Source: Stichopus chloronotus (taxonomy: Eukaryota > Echinodermata > Holothuroidea > Aspidochirotida > Stichopodidae). Taken from it: a stretch of DNA of 64,000 nucleotides. The stretch's first letter is position 1, and each line of letters begins with the position of its first letter. Below, piece after piece: positions 23,901-35,507 of the stretch. Position numbers and translations under genes: made by a program. The stretch spans positions 20,057,911 to 20,121,910 of the forward strand of contig CM037843.1 in assembly GCA_021234535.1 (NCBI GenBank), in the 5' to 3' direction. The notes under the pieces were generated by a model. That model did not search any database and had not been told where the DNA came from. It saw nothing but the letters and a program-made list of their open reading frames with translations.

Positions 23901-26900
23901 TTTGATATTTCTTGCCAAAATTCATAGAAAATGAAGGACAACATGTATCAATTTTGAAGTTATATACTTTACAAATACTTTATTCTATTTGAGATACTGT
24001 ATTCACAGGTTACAAACTATTATCTCTAGTGACCTAATGTGACTTCTGACCTCTGCAAAAAAATTACAGTGATCACAGATGCTTATCGAGAGCTATCAAT
24101 GTTAGCAGTTTGATGCTCAACATTCAGTTGCTGAGATATAATCTACTTAGTGATCTCGAATGACCTTTGCAAGCCATGAAAAACAATAGGGATCATCCAC
24201 TTACAATGAACAACTAACATGTCAAGTTCCAAGTTTCAGCAACTTTCCCTTATTTGAGATACCATGTTCACAACCTTTTTTCGATGATGACCTTTACTGA
24301 CCCCATGTGACCTTTGTCCTTCATAAAAAAAGGATGGAGATCACACATATCAAGACCTACCAATGTTCACAGTTTCAAGTTCTAATAACATTAAGTTGCA
24401 CAGATATCTTCTGTCACAGGTTTTCATACATTAAGCTGAAAAGACCTTTGGCATTCATAAAAGGCAACAGAGAACATCTACTTGCAATGAACTACCTACA
24501 CATGAAACTGTAAAGTTTCAGCAACATTCATTTGCGAAGATATCTTCTTTACTAGGTTTTATGCTGTAATGTCCAGTGACCTCAGAAACCTCTAACAATA
24601 GAGATCATCTACTCACAATGGGCAACCCACATGTCAACTTGTTGAGACACCTTGTTGAGACAACAAGTTGAGACACCTTCCCCTTCTTGAGATATCACGT
24701 TTACAAGATTTTCAAAATATGACCTCAATTGCCCTTACATGACATTTGACCTCATAAAAGGGATACAGATCATCTAATCATCAAGACTTACCAATGCTAC
24801 CAGTTTGAAGTTTCAAAATCTCCTTGAATAGGTTTGATACTTTAAGCTCTGGTGACCTGAAATGACTTTTGACCTCCAAGAAAAACAAGAAGGATAATCA
24901 TTTTACAATGGACAACCCACATACAAACTTTCAAGTTTCAGCACCATTCCCTCCTTGAGATATCATGTTTACAAGGTTTCATACTATGACCTCTATTGAC
25001 CTCAGATGAGCTTTGGCCTTCATGAAAAACAATTTCGATCACCTATTGCAAATGGCCTACCTAAAAACCAACTTTGAAGTTCAAGCACCTTCCCCTTTGT
25101 GAGATACTGTGTAGCCAATCCAAACTGTCACACACATACACACACACATGCTATCATGACCACATAGACTCCTTGCCTGTTATTGGCAAGAATTAAAAAA
25201 GCATTGTGAGATACAACCAATGAGTTGAATTCTTTTACCAAGCTGACAGATTACCTGCTCACAAAAGATAGAAAACACTGAAGACCATAACAATTCAATG
25301 TATCTTACCACTTTTGTCTCATTTAGTCCAATTCCAAACTTTCCATCTGCCATCACTCTGTGATCACATGACAAAGCCAGGAGACAACCACCGGCTGGAC
25401 TATTACCCTTCAATTAAGATAAAAGAATAGTGCATTCATCAACATTGACTAATGCCTTGAAACAATGTGCTCTTAAAATTATGAACTCTATTAAATGGAT
25501 CACAACAAAATTGTGCCATGAATGGATGTTGAGCAGAGGGCTGACATTTTCATTCATGTTCTTGGGATATCATGTTTTGCAAGGTTTTCACAATTTGACC
25601 CTGTTCATCCCAAATGACCTTTAATCCAACCAAAAAAAAAAAAGGTATTTGTTCTCAATGTGGTATACCTACTTACTTACATGACATATGTCCAGGCTTA
25701 CTTTCCTAAGATATCATGTTTTGCAACATTTTCATGATTTGACCCCTGTTGACCCTAAATGACCTTTAATCTCCACCAAAATCAATAGGGTTTGTACTCA
25801 ATGCAGTGCACCTACATGCTCATAGGACATACGTCCAAGTTTCCCTTTCTTGCGATATTGTGTTTACAGGGCTTTCACAATTTGAGCCCTGTTGACCCCA
25901 AGTGACCTTTGACCTCCACCAAAAGCAATAGGATTCTTGTAATCATGTGGTACACCTACAAATCAATTTGATGTAAGTCCAAACTTCTCACTTCTCTTCT
26001 TGTGATATTGCATACACAAGCAAGAGATCACAACCACACATACAAAGGAACACCCACGCACACACATGCAATCTTGATAACAAATGGCGATGACTTCATA
26101 GAAACTAAACTTAAATCACTGTAGCTGCGCTATGATAGGACAGCTCCATGCAATCACAGTTATTTCAGGGAGTTCGCCCTCTAGTTCTTAAGTCCTTTCT
26201 GTATGATTATGTACGAGCACTGTGTGACAGTTCATGGTATTACTCTGGGACATTATGTCATAAAAACCCAATGCAATACCAGGGTTTAACAGTATTCCTA
26301 GAAGTCTTCATGTGAGATTTCAAAATTTAAGAAACCGAATCAAATGAGTTGGGGACAGATACTGTCATTGACTCACAATCACATATGGATGCCAAAGGTG
26401 TTTAATTTCACTCTCTTTCTCCTTAATAACCAGTTTCTGTCATTTACCAATCAACTGCAATTCCAAACGATTACCAAACAACCAATTCACACATATTCCT
26501 CCAAAACTAAAGAAGCTGATAGTCTACTGCAAATTGTGTAGCATATGATGTTCCGACAAAATAGTGTCTTAAAAAATGTTAATGATATTTCAGAACATGG
26601 TGACACAATGTCTTCCATTTACATTGTCTGATACTTTATGCCCGTTAACTTCAGTCCACCATCACATTCGATGCCAAATTGTACTTAACTATTCCTTTGA
26701 CTTGTCAAATACGTAATGTATGTTATATTGTGAGTGAATTACAAAATCGTTCTGCAAGCTTGGGATACATCACAAGACTTTCCAACGTGAAATACCAAGA
26801 AAGTTTTGGCAATTTTGGTAAATCATATGAAAGTCGTGTGATTGCCTTCACGAAAGTCTAAAGCTCTAAGCGTTACATAATCAATTGTATATCTTACGTT

Positions 26901-28553
26901 AACTGCCGCGACAGTGATCAGCGGGCTCCCGTACAGGTTCATCCATGCTTTTTGGAAGCACGACCAAAATGAGTAGATTTCATCGAACGTCCTACCGTAC
27001 ATGGACAGAAGATCGAGTCCTGCACTAAAGATGCCTGGATAGGCCTGTGAAAGCAAAAAAGACAAGTGATCTTTTTTTTTTATTAAAAATGAAGAATTGA
27101 CTCAAAACTTTAGAATTTAAAAGAAAGCATTCCTGAGTTGATTGACACATGTACTGAAGAGACAATTGAGGACACACCATGAAATGACCAGCAACAGTGT
27201 TGATGGACGTTGCAACAGGTTTTTGTTTAATGACCACCACAATGACTACTGCAAGAGGTTGAAAGTTTCACTTAATTTTGAAATGATGTTAAACTTCACA
27301 AGAGCTGCATGGGTTCAAAACAACTTTTACTGCTCAAACAAATCAAAGAATGTCCATTTATTGCATTTGAATGTGTATAAAGCTCAATATGAAAACCGGA
27401 GGTGTCTAATCACAAGGAGGTCGCTATGACAACAGTTTTCAGGATTTCACTGGTCATAAAAAATCTGGAATGATTGCCTAACTTTACAATCCAACTACAT
27501 AACTGAGCAGAAAATTTCATACTTGGAAAATATGGCAAATTGGTAGGACTAACCCAAAAGAGGAACTTTTATGAGCACATTGCTGCAACATTATACACGT
27601 CATGTGCTTCTATGAGCGACCACATTGCCTTCACTGCAATCTGCTACGGTACTTACTGAAGTTAAAACTGCTGCTTTGTACTTCTTGTTGTTTGAGAGAT
27701 CTTCGAACGTTGCTGAGAGTTGCTGGAGATGATCTGAGCAGAGGCTGTTCACTGGCTTCTTTTGCATCTTAATGATCGCAACATCTGTTGAGGTGAAAAG
27801 CAAATGCACCATGGTATGGTGATAATATCTATGGTAATACTACTGAACATAGCATGTACTACTAAACTATAATGATCATATAATGCCCTAATTGGGGGCA
27901 ATGGGATATACTTGACCACTTTGGAGGAGTGCAATACACATTCATGGTAGTGTATTCATGGATATGACATCCCATGGAATTCCAAACATTTGGTGAAAAC
28001 AGACTGCGACGTGAAACGATCTTCGCTGGCATATCCACAGATGGATCTCTTCCAATCACTAAATGTACAACATGAGACACTGAGAAACTTGTTTGCAATT
28101 CATTCAGGTTGTACTTGAGAAGTTTTAATACACCTACATACTAAATATGAGATCTGTCCAAGTTTCCATTTTTGAGATACTGTGTTTACAAGAATTTCAC
28201 TATTTGACTACCGTTGACCCAAAATGACCTTCGAACTCCACCGAAAGCACTCGTGTACAAATTGCAAGATTTATAATTTTTATAATTTTTCAAGTCATCT
28301 GTGCCATCCTGTTCTACATCAATTCTGATCATGATAGTTGAAAAAAGTAAGAAAATGAAATTCCAACTGGAATTTTTGGAGTGCAAACTTCGGTCGCAGT
28401 GTGCTACGGATACTTACTTTCCATCTCGGAATCTTGCTCCATGCTAACGTATTGTTGGTCAGTAGAATAATGCTGTGTGTTGCCAATGGATGTCACGGGT
28501 GAAAACCTCACACCCACCTTCAGACACTGTCTTCCAATGCGCAAAAGCGACAT
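20829..28553 (-). CDS. ECI1: Mitochondrial Delta3,Delta2-enoyl-CoA isomerase (7 exons)
   Basis: Exons (minus): 28418-28553, 27657-27784, 26898-27044, 25309-25407, 22083-22164, 21632-21748, 20829-20995; all GT-AG, total 876 nt, 291 aa. It isomerises 3-enoyl-CoAs to 2-trans-enoyl-CoAs in mitochondria during oxidation of unsaturated fatty acids. Residues 1 to about 45 form a basic presequence (MSLLRIGRQCLKVGVRFS). The core shows PGIFSAGLDL (first oxyanion loop), SPAGGCLLALSCDHR (second oxyanion Gly143), GLNETKV with catalytic-position Glu167, GIVAPVWMK, GTLFTPSQAKAIGLVDVV, and a C-terminal helix ALTKQMMRQ to ALAKKQK. All blocks match ECI1 in order and length. An in-frame ATG 63 nt upstream would add 21 residues, but the downstream ATG gives a cleaner presequence. 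Introns 1, 3 and 4 are loaded with TGACC-type repeats. It is the conserved member of a tandem pair with 4212-8902. Confidence 0.96.
21632..21748 (-). CDS. ECI1: exon 6, canonical ECI1
   Basis: 117 nt. GTLFTPSQAKAIGLVDVVTS through YLKLP, donor CCAT|GTGAGT, phase 1 (split codon Tyr). Confidence 0.96.
22083..22164 (-). CDS. ECI1: exon 5, canonical ECI1
   Basis: 82 nt. GIVAPVWMKNTMLNVVGF through ERALQE, donor GAAG|GTATCC. Intron 4 before it is about 3.1 kb and repeat-filled. Confidence 0.96.
22230..25192 (+). repeat. decayed TGACC/DR1 tandem repeats filling ECI1 intron 4
   Basis: Many degenerate units of the same family as 17640-18545, here in the intron between exons 4 and 5 of the canonical ECI1 (plus-strand orientation, opposite to the gene). 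Best stretches are 22230-22790, 23270-23625 and 23990-25190. One exact TGACCTTTGACCT lies at 22383-22395; others are off by one or two bases. The array ends in (CA)n and a hairpin at 25168-25192 (stem CTTGCC/GGCAAG). Confidence 0.8.
25309..25407 (-). CDS. ECI1: exon 4, canonical ECI1
   Basis: 99 nt. GNSPAGGCLLALSCDHRVMA through GIGLNETKV; carries the second oxyanion Gly and the catalytic-position Glu. Confidence 0.97.
25540..26065 (+). repeat. TGACC/DR1 repeat units in ECI1 intron 3
   Basis: Three to four further units of the family, with an exact TGACCTTTGACCT at 25903-25915 and the same GATATCATGTTTTGCAA-type landmark. It ends in a CA-rich tract at about 26030-26068. Confidence 0.8.
26898..27044 (-). 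CDS. ECI1: exon 3, canonical ECI1
   Basis: 147 nt. AYPGIFSAGLDLLSMYGRTF through SPLITVAAVN; contains the first oxyanion loop. Confidence 0.96.
27657..27784 (-). CDS. ECI1: exon 2, canonical ECI1
   Basis: 128 nt. VAIIKMQKKPVNSL through YKAAVLTS. Acceptor CTCAACAG, donor TCA|GTAAGT. Confidence 0.95.
28120..28250 (+). repeat. single TGACC-type repeat unit in ECI1 intron 1
   Basis: One isolated decayed unit (TGAGATCTGTCCAAGTTTCC, then GAGATACTGTGTTTACAAG, then GTTGACCCAAAATGACCTTC). Confidence 0.75.
28418..28553 (-). CDS. ECI1: exon 1, canonical ECI1
   Basis: Start codon and mitochondrial presequence. Donor GGAAA|GTAAGT leaves phase 1, and the split codon is Asn. Confidence 0.88.
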
Positions 28554-28669
28554 TTTTGACCTGAAAAACTGCAAACCAGTTTTTACTTGAGATTCTTGGT
28601 TAGACCAATCTTGCACACGCAGTACCTGTGGCGAAGTAAAGGAATTATTAAGACATCAATAGTGCATCA

Positions 28670-29727
28670 TTATGTTAAAAACTTTAAATAAGAAAACGAA
28701 AACGAGTTTCGCATCCTCGCGTGTGGTGAGTAAATTTCTCAGTTTAGACTGCAACAGTCCACATGAGCTGAAGACCCTCTCTACACCTGAAGATGCAGCC
28801 ACCGCAGAGAGCATCTATCTTCCTTACAATGAATGAGTTTTCTTTGATTCCTACATGACACTGCCAACCATGCAGTAGGCCTAACTGCTTTAGTCACACC
28901 TGCAGTGAATTTGGAGGGGCGGAAGGGACACGGTTGAGTCTGAAAGTTTACAATTACTGGCACGATGGATGGTGATTTCTGACTTGCCTTCCAGTGCTGC
29001 ATCTTTCTCATCATCCATTAGTGCCGTCCCTCTTTGCGTAGGACGAAGAACATTTGCTAGTGAATGGACTGGAGTCACAGCCTGTCTATATCGGGTGTTA
29101 CACTTTTGGGTTACCTCAATATTATCCAGAGATATCAATTGTTCTCCTAAATCCTTCCAAATTTCGACAGACTCTCCCAACATGGTGGTGTCTCTCTGCA
29201 TCTTGTCCAAAGCAATTGCTATTGGACAAAGTATGTCATGAAGCTCCTCTGCAGGTCTGTTCAGTGCAATGTTTGACACCTTGTGTTCGACTGTGGGGAT
29301 CTATTCTGCCCCTATTCTCATCACAGATCTTCAGGAGCTTTGACCAGTTCTTAATATAAGCATCCATGATCCACGCAATCCGCCATTGTATTCCATCGGA
29401 CATCTTGTGGTATGATGAGATAGTTGCCTCCTTCTTGTCGGTACTTTACGCAGGTGAAATGATTATTCCTAAAATATTTGATGACATGTAATATCTGGTC
29501 GTTCACATTAAAATCCTCCAGAAGCTCTGGACCACAAAACTCTTTGTATACAAATAGGCCCCACAGTGCTTAACAATAAAACAGATAGCTGTACAGCCTG
29601 CATCTGAATAAATTACGACTAACAAAATAGTCTGAGGTCCATTTATGGTACAAGGGGAAATATTGTGCTTATGGTGATCATTCAGTATGAGCACCAGAAG
29701 AGAGATTTTAAAAACATTTGCTAACAA
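28670..29727 (-). pseudogene. decayed hAT-type DNA transposase fragment
   Basis: Read on the minus strand with frame changes, this region encodes blocks of a hAT-family transposase. They are ELLEDFNVND and PQDVRWNTMADC (about 29365-29530), then NWSKLLKICDENR (about 29320-29350), then NIALNRPAEELHDILCPIA and ALDKMQRDTTMLGESVEIWK (about 29150-29275). Last comes AASSGVERVFSSCGLLQSKL (about 28730-28800), the typical hAT C-terminal dimerisation motif. At least two frameshifts separate the blocks, so no full protein can be made. Sequence between 29530 and 29727 may hold a further eroded block. The insertion ends about 120 bp from the start codon of the canonical ECI1. Family assignment is by remembered motifs. 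Confidence 0.75.
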
Positions 29728-32438
29728 ATCGCACTGAGGATTTTGGGGATTTCAAAGAATAAAAAAAAAGCTGATTTTAAGGAAGACATTCTGATTTTAA
29801 TAAAAAAAATCTGATTTGTTTTATAAAGAAAATAGACCATGGTACAGCAGTTTTCAGTCATCCCTACTTTATTTTGAAAAATCAAATTTTGCAATCCTCT
29901 TCTCCTTTCTCTACGAAATATTTTTCACGATGATGCTGAAAATCAGTGTGTACAGCATTTGGGTTTCTCTACAATAAAGGGAAATATTGAGTGACTATTT
30001 TTGCACAGATGATATTTTGAAAGCTGTCAGAATGGTCTGGTGATTTTACAGTTCACCATACTTGGAGGAGTATACAGAGTTCATAAAGACAATTTTATCA
30101 ATGTCCAACTTATGTAAAGGCTGTTTTGGGGGAATTAGGGGCTATTTGTCCTCTACTACAACCTATATGTGGAGATGTGATGTAAATTTACAATGTGAGT
30201 GGGACCTTTGCAGATGTGACTGACGCAGATTCTTTGTCTTCATTCCTATGTGCAATGTACAAAATAAATGGTAAATGATAAATACTTTTAGGTGCAGAAA
30301 CATGCAAAATCTCATCAGCAATTTATAGTAAAATTTTGAGATTTGTAACTCCTCTGGCTATTAAATCTTAATAGTTGATATTTTAACAGAAAAAAAAGAT
30401 TTCCAGAGTCAAGGGTACAATGTAACACTTAAGCTTGATCAAGTGAAGTACCACAAATGAAACAGTCCAGCAGTGCATGCATCATAGCCAATTGCAGAGC
30501 ACATGATGTTACACATTTACAGTAGCATGTCTGTCCACTGATGGTTACGTTGCGGCTACTGTACAGTACAGTATCACGTTAACAGGCCTACAGGACACAA
30601 ATTTCCGGAAAATTTGATGGAACTGTATCTGTTTGCAGAAGGCCATGGTTTTTGTCCTTTCCTCCATCATTTTGCTTGCAACAAGGATAAGAGAGCCTTC
30701 AAGGTGATGTCTGTCCAGATGTTAATAATGTAACCATGTCCTTCTTGGTAGTTTAATGTAGGCACATGAGGACATACGTTACTGATGAATGTTTCACAGA
30801 TCATCAATTTACACTTCAGGAAATAGCAAAACTTGTGTTACAAAGCATTTTTAGTTTTTCAAGTGCTTAATTTTCGCGAATATGGTTTGCTTACGTTGGT
30901 AATGAGGACAGACATGTCTGTCCTCATTAGAATGTGGCCATCAAATTCCCTACTAGTCCATGTTTAACTAATGGTTATGATGTAATTTCAGTGAAAATGT
31001 GGTTGTTGTTTAACATGCTAGTAAATATTGGGTAAATAAGAACTATCTTCCAGCTCTCACGAAAAAATTGGCACAACCAATCAAACAAAAAACCACAAGC
31101 AAAATTTAGTGTAAAGGACTCCATGTTTCACAATCTCTGCAATACTTTCATACCCCTTTAATTGTAGACAAACCCATTTACATTTAGCAAGTTGCAACAT
31201 GCTGCAAAATTAAGCAATCAAACAAGAAAAATGATATCACATAATATAAAAGAGCCATTCATGAATTAGCTTGCAGATATGGACAGTCTGCTATGCATGG
31301 GAAATTCATTCCCCACACAATTTCAGCATAATTAAGCAGCCACGCACAAAGTATGTATACAAATCACTCATGCATTTTGCAAGCTTTCCAGTCTGATGGA
31401 GGGGTGTAATTATTCATTTTGGGATGACTGCATTTTCCCATTAATGGGTGACATTACCCCCTACAAGGGGTATAGTACCTGGGCCTACTGCACAACGCAC
31501 TGTAACCTGAGCATAACGCCTGTGTAGGTTACTCTGAAAATGATATCCAAGTTCCAACCTCAACATGCACTGTCACTCAGCAGCTGTGCTTGCCTGGGCT
31601 TTATGCATGAAACTCAGTACATAACCACGCACTTGTTTTGCATTCAGTCCACAGTGTTCAGCTTTTGCTAGAAAACAACTACTGACGGTGGGTGAATTTT
31701 ACAAAAGGCCAACTTTAAATGTAGGTTGGGCCTACAAATGAAATGACGCCAACTTCAAGTCAAAGTCACCTTCTCGTTTACAGCACTACATGTAGGCCTA
31801 CATCTATCATGGTCTGAAGGCTGAAGATAGGCTTATTAAAACGCTCCGGAATGGCGAAGTCACGTTCTGTGAATCTTCGGCAAAAACAACTAATTGGAAA
31901 CAACCATTCTCCCATACAATGAAAGAAAGACTGAGTGGGTTCGAAGGGGATTAGCAGAAGAATCACAATACGTAACATTCACTAACAAACAGTTGGATGG
32001 AAAGTTTGATTAGGCTACGTTCGTCAAACAATCACTGTTTTCATTGTCACCAGCTTTGAGCAAAATATTTCACGTGTAAATTAAAATGAACATTGCTGAA
32101 TGCATGGAAAAGCATAGTTATTACAAAAAGTACGTGATACCTCGTAAAACAAACAGCTTTAGACAAACTTAGACTCACAGTCCTGTGTGGATCAACTTTT
32201 TCGCGGATCAAATAACCTCTTGCGTCAGGTTACTGCAATGTTCTTTCGTTTAACTTTTGGCAAGTAGTCTCACAACAGTGTGCACTGTACACATATCAGA
32301 TGATCAGATAATGGTTATTTACGCTCGAGTTTGGACTCACCAAAGTAATATGGACCGCACAGCTAGCATAGCACTACCAATGTAGAGCCTCACATAACAG
32401 AACAACATGAGTTTGAGTTAGGCATACTGATTTAGTAT
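29728..32438. other. intergenic, no gene seen
   Basis: AT-rich DNA without recognisable exons. It holds the perfect 30-bp palindrome at 30900-30929. Confidence 0.5.
30900..30929. repeat. perfect 30-bp palindrome
   Basis: TAATGAGGACAGACA followed directly by its exact reverse complement TGTCTGTCCTCATTA, with no spacer. Its centre, AGACATGTCT, fits the RRRCWWGYYY pattern of a p53-family half-site; that reading is only a pattern match. Confidence 0.95.
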
Positions 32439-32787
32439 TTAAAGCTGGAACATGAGGTATAATGGTAATCGCCTGGTTATCTCTTTGCTTTTCGTCAGTG
32501 ATTCAAGGAAAAAGATCACCTGTCACAAAATCTGAATGAGAACTATGCTCTCATCTTCCAGACATTTGAATATGAAAATTGTCTCGACATTTTTGTTGGC
32601 CCTACAAAATTCAGACTCTTCAAGAAAGCATGTCAATCAATCACAGTTACTTGAAATCAACTTCAGACCAGTCAGTAGGAAATGATCTGAATATTCATTT
32701 ACGCAAAAATGGGTTTTTGGTAAGGACTATGACATATTCCGCGAAATTTTACTTTCATTGAGAAGTTTCAACTCATAATCCAGCTGA
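32439..32787. mobile_element. MITE family C, copy 2
   Basis: Diverged copy of 3360-3739. It starts TTAAAGCTGGAACATGAGGT and ends near AACTCATAATCCAGCTGATT. The right TTAA has decayed. The interior aligns along its length (for example CATCTTCCAGACATTTGAAT against CATCTTCCAGATATTTGACT). Confidence 0.82.
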
Positions 32788-34267
32788 TTCCAGTGTAGCC
32801 TACCATAGCAGCACCATATCTAGGGCCTATTCCACGGGACAACTTGCAACAAATTAAAAAGTCACAAAGGTATCCAGTTGGCTGGTTCATCCGTCCCCAT
32901 CGAAAAATATTGGAGTGGAAGCTGAAAACCATCGATTAGGCCGAGAATCTCCAGTTTCAGACACTTTGTTTGACTGGGAGCTTCTATAAAGAAGAAAAAA
33001 AAAAAACGGGATCAAATGTACCAACTTTGTCTAAACAACATTGTCCATTAAAGTGATTGCGTGTGTATTGAAAAATCAAAAAGATAAGATAATGTTTGAT
33101 TTTAACTTTTTCTTTATTTTTAAATGGACACGCGAGGTTGTACATGAACGGACTATGTCTTCCAACTTATGAAGGAAAATGGCAGTAACTACTTCGAAAA
33201 GCAACGGGATTGGCATAAAACAGTAAAAACAGAAATCATATTTGAAAATTAACGGTTGGTACTATAACCGCCTACATAATGAATATGCAACAGTACAGGT
33301 CTCACCAGTGTATCAAAAACATACTACTCAAGTCTTCGCTCCTTGGTAGGTATCGGGAACTGTAGTATTTGGTGAAAGGAAACACTGTATTTACAAATAA
33401 ATTACGAACTGAACACAACCTTGCCCACAGTGTCAGTGATCCTGAGTTGTTAACTGAATATTCAATACTAGTATACTTCCCAAAAGTTTGCTCAAAGAAG
33501 CACACCGTTGATTTGAATGAAAACTGTCAGCCACTTCATTATCGTATTCTGCACTTTTTGTCGTCATGTTAGAAGAATTTGGAATCATATGGCAAAATTA
33601 ACCTACTGGAACCTATTTATTTTCCCAGATTGTCTGAATGGTGTAATTAAAGGCCTTTCTAAACTTTCGGAGATGAAATTTCAATGTTTTTACTTTTTGC
33701 CTAAGCACACAATCACTTTAAATGTGCGGTATATCGGGGGACTTGGGACAAAATCCAACCACATGTAACAAATGTACATACTCATGTCTCAGTGACTGTC
33801 AATTTTATAATTTCCTTCAAACTGTTCCCTATACCTTGAAATTTGAAGATATAATGATAAGAAATTAAGGTTCCTTTCCCAGGCTGGTTTGAGCATTGTG
33901 ACCACAGTGGTAAGCTTAGTTTTCCTTTTTTAAATATCACTTTAAAACATTTCAAAACATTAAAGTGTGCTGAATATTAAAGCACACGGACCCGTCATAG
34001 ACTTATCTGTTCCAGGAATATCACGCCATAAGTTTTAATAGTAGCTCTCTTTGTGTCATCTGCTCGTACGTCTTGGATTAAGATTTCCAATTATTCTCAT
34101 CTTCCCATACTGGAACCTGGGCAATAATAAAAAAAAAACTCCCACTCACACAGCTTTCTAGACTTTGGCTTTATCTTGACAAGGAGATAAAGAACGCTTA
34201 TTTGTCATCATTCTGTACTAGTAGTAAATAACGCTAAATAAGCAGATAAGTTGTCATTAAACTTGTT
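32788..34267. other. intergenic, no gene seen
   Basis: No coding exon recognised. Short frames on both strands overlap and show no conserved motif. Confidence 0.5.
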
Positions 34268-34863
34268 TTGAATGATCTTGTAGTCCACTCCGCAGTATAC
34301 GGTTTGCCTTTCCTTATCAGAAATACTGGTAGAGAATTAAAAATTGTCGATCTAGAAGTAACCCTTCAGCAACCTTCAAAACTTTCCGAGGAATTCAAGA
34401 ATCGTAGCCAGACTTACCAATTCTTCACAACTCAGTCATATATTAATAGGTCCAAAACTCTAAAAAACTTCATAACTTCATCCCCAGAGATTACTAAGTG
34501 TAAAAATGCTTTTAGTTTTAAAAAGAAAGCTGATTTCATTGCGGACTACCTTTGATTTTTCCTTTCTCTTTTCAGTGCATTTTCAACTTGATTGTTTTTT
34601 TTTTTGTTTTTTTTTTTGCTCATGTTTGTTTTTCCCTTTAGAGTTCTGCATTTGTTCTGTTCTTATCTTTTCTGATGTTAAGGGGTGTCAACCTCCAGGA
34701 GCTTCAGTTGCAACTCCCCAATCTCATCTCATCATCTCATCTTTTACCTCCCATTTTTTTCACAATACAGTATGTTTCTTTCTTTACATTACTGTTTGTA
34801 TTTTAGTCACTATGTTTTATCATTAAATTGGATTTGGGATTGAAATAAAGTTACACTGAACTG
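34268..34863 (+). mobile_element. possible retroelement 3' end (ORF tail plus poly(A) signal)
   Basis: A 95-codon frame (34268-34555) ends in KKADFIADYL. It is followed by a T-rich 3' UTR-like stretch, then TTGAAATAAAGTTACACTGA and a short CTGAACTGAA tail. A poly(A) signal followed by a short tandem tail is typical of LINE 3' ends in invertebrates. I do not recognise the protein itself. It could instead be the end of an unrelated transcript. Confidence 0.35.
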
Positions 34864-35150
34864 AATTTGGTTGGCACACCAGTGTTGGAGTTTTTCCCCT
34901 TTCAAGGATACGAAATGCAAAATAGTGCGAGATTTTCCATCTTTTCTTCTCGTACTTGTACTCCAAAAATGCAGGACCTTTTGTTAATTTTTTGGAGGGG
35001 ACTGGGAAACGTGCCCCCGCCCCCGAGTCTACGTGCCTCCAGAGTCGACGTTACCATTGTTGGTGCTCTCGCCAGCCGATGGACGAATGAATCTGGGAAG
35101 TAATCGGATATGTCTATATATACCATAGAGCCGGAACTCAGTTTTTGGTG

Positions 35151-35507
35151 CACTCACAAAACGTAACGGTAAAATAAGAACTCCATAACTTTTAGGTAAA
35201 AAATTACACACAGTTAATGTAAGTTTTACATTGTGTATATAACAATTTTACTAAAATGTGGTAAAATTTACCAAAATTATGTAGAATTTACATATACTGT
35301 TTACCTAAATTATGTAAAATAAGAACTCCGTAAATTTTACATATTATTAATGTAAACAGTACATGTGTAAATTCTACATAATTTTGGTAAATTTTACTAC
35401 ATTTTAGTAAAATTGCTATATACACAATGTAAGACTTACATTAACTGTGTGTAAAATTTTACCTAAAAGTTATGGAGTTCTTTTTTTACCGTTACGTTTT
35501 GTGAGTG
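35151..35507. mobile_element. foldback MITE family A, copy 1
   Basis: Nearly the whole 357 bp is one inverted repeat. It starts CACTCACAAAACGTAACGGT and ends ACCGTTACGTTTTGTGAGTG, with matching inner blocks (GTAAAATTTTACACACAGTT; ACATTGTGTATATA) on both arms. Flanking TG on both sides may be a 2-bp target duplication. A second copy is at 44738-45076. Transcribed copies would fold into a long hairpin. Confidence 0.93.

Noticed and set aside
28554..28616. Upstream in-frame ATG of the canonical ECI1 (adds 21 residues)
   Set aside because: The added residues include acidic and polar positions unlike a mitochondrial presequence, and a cleaner presequence starts at 28553. Not excluded without transcripts.
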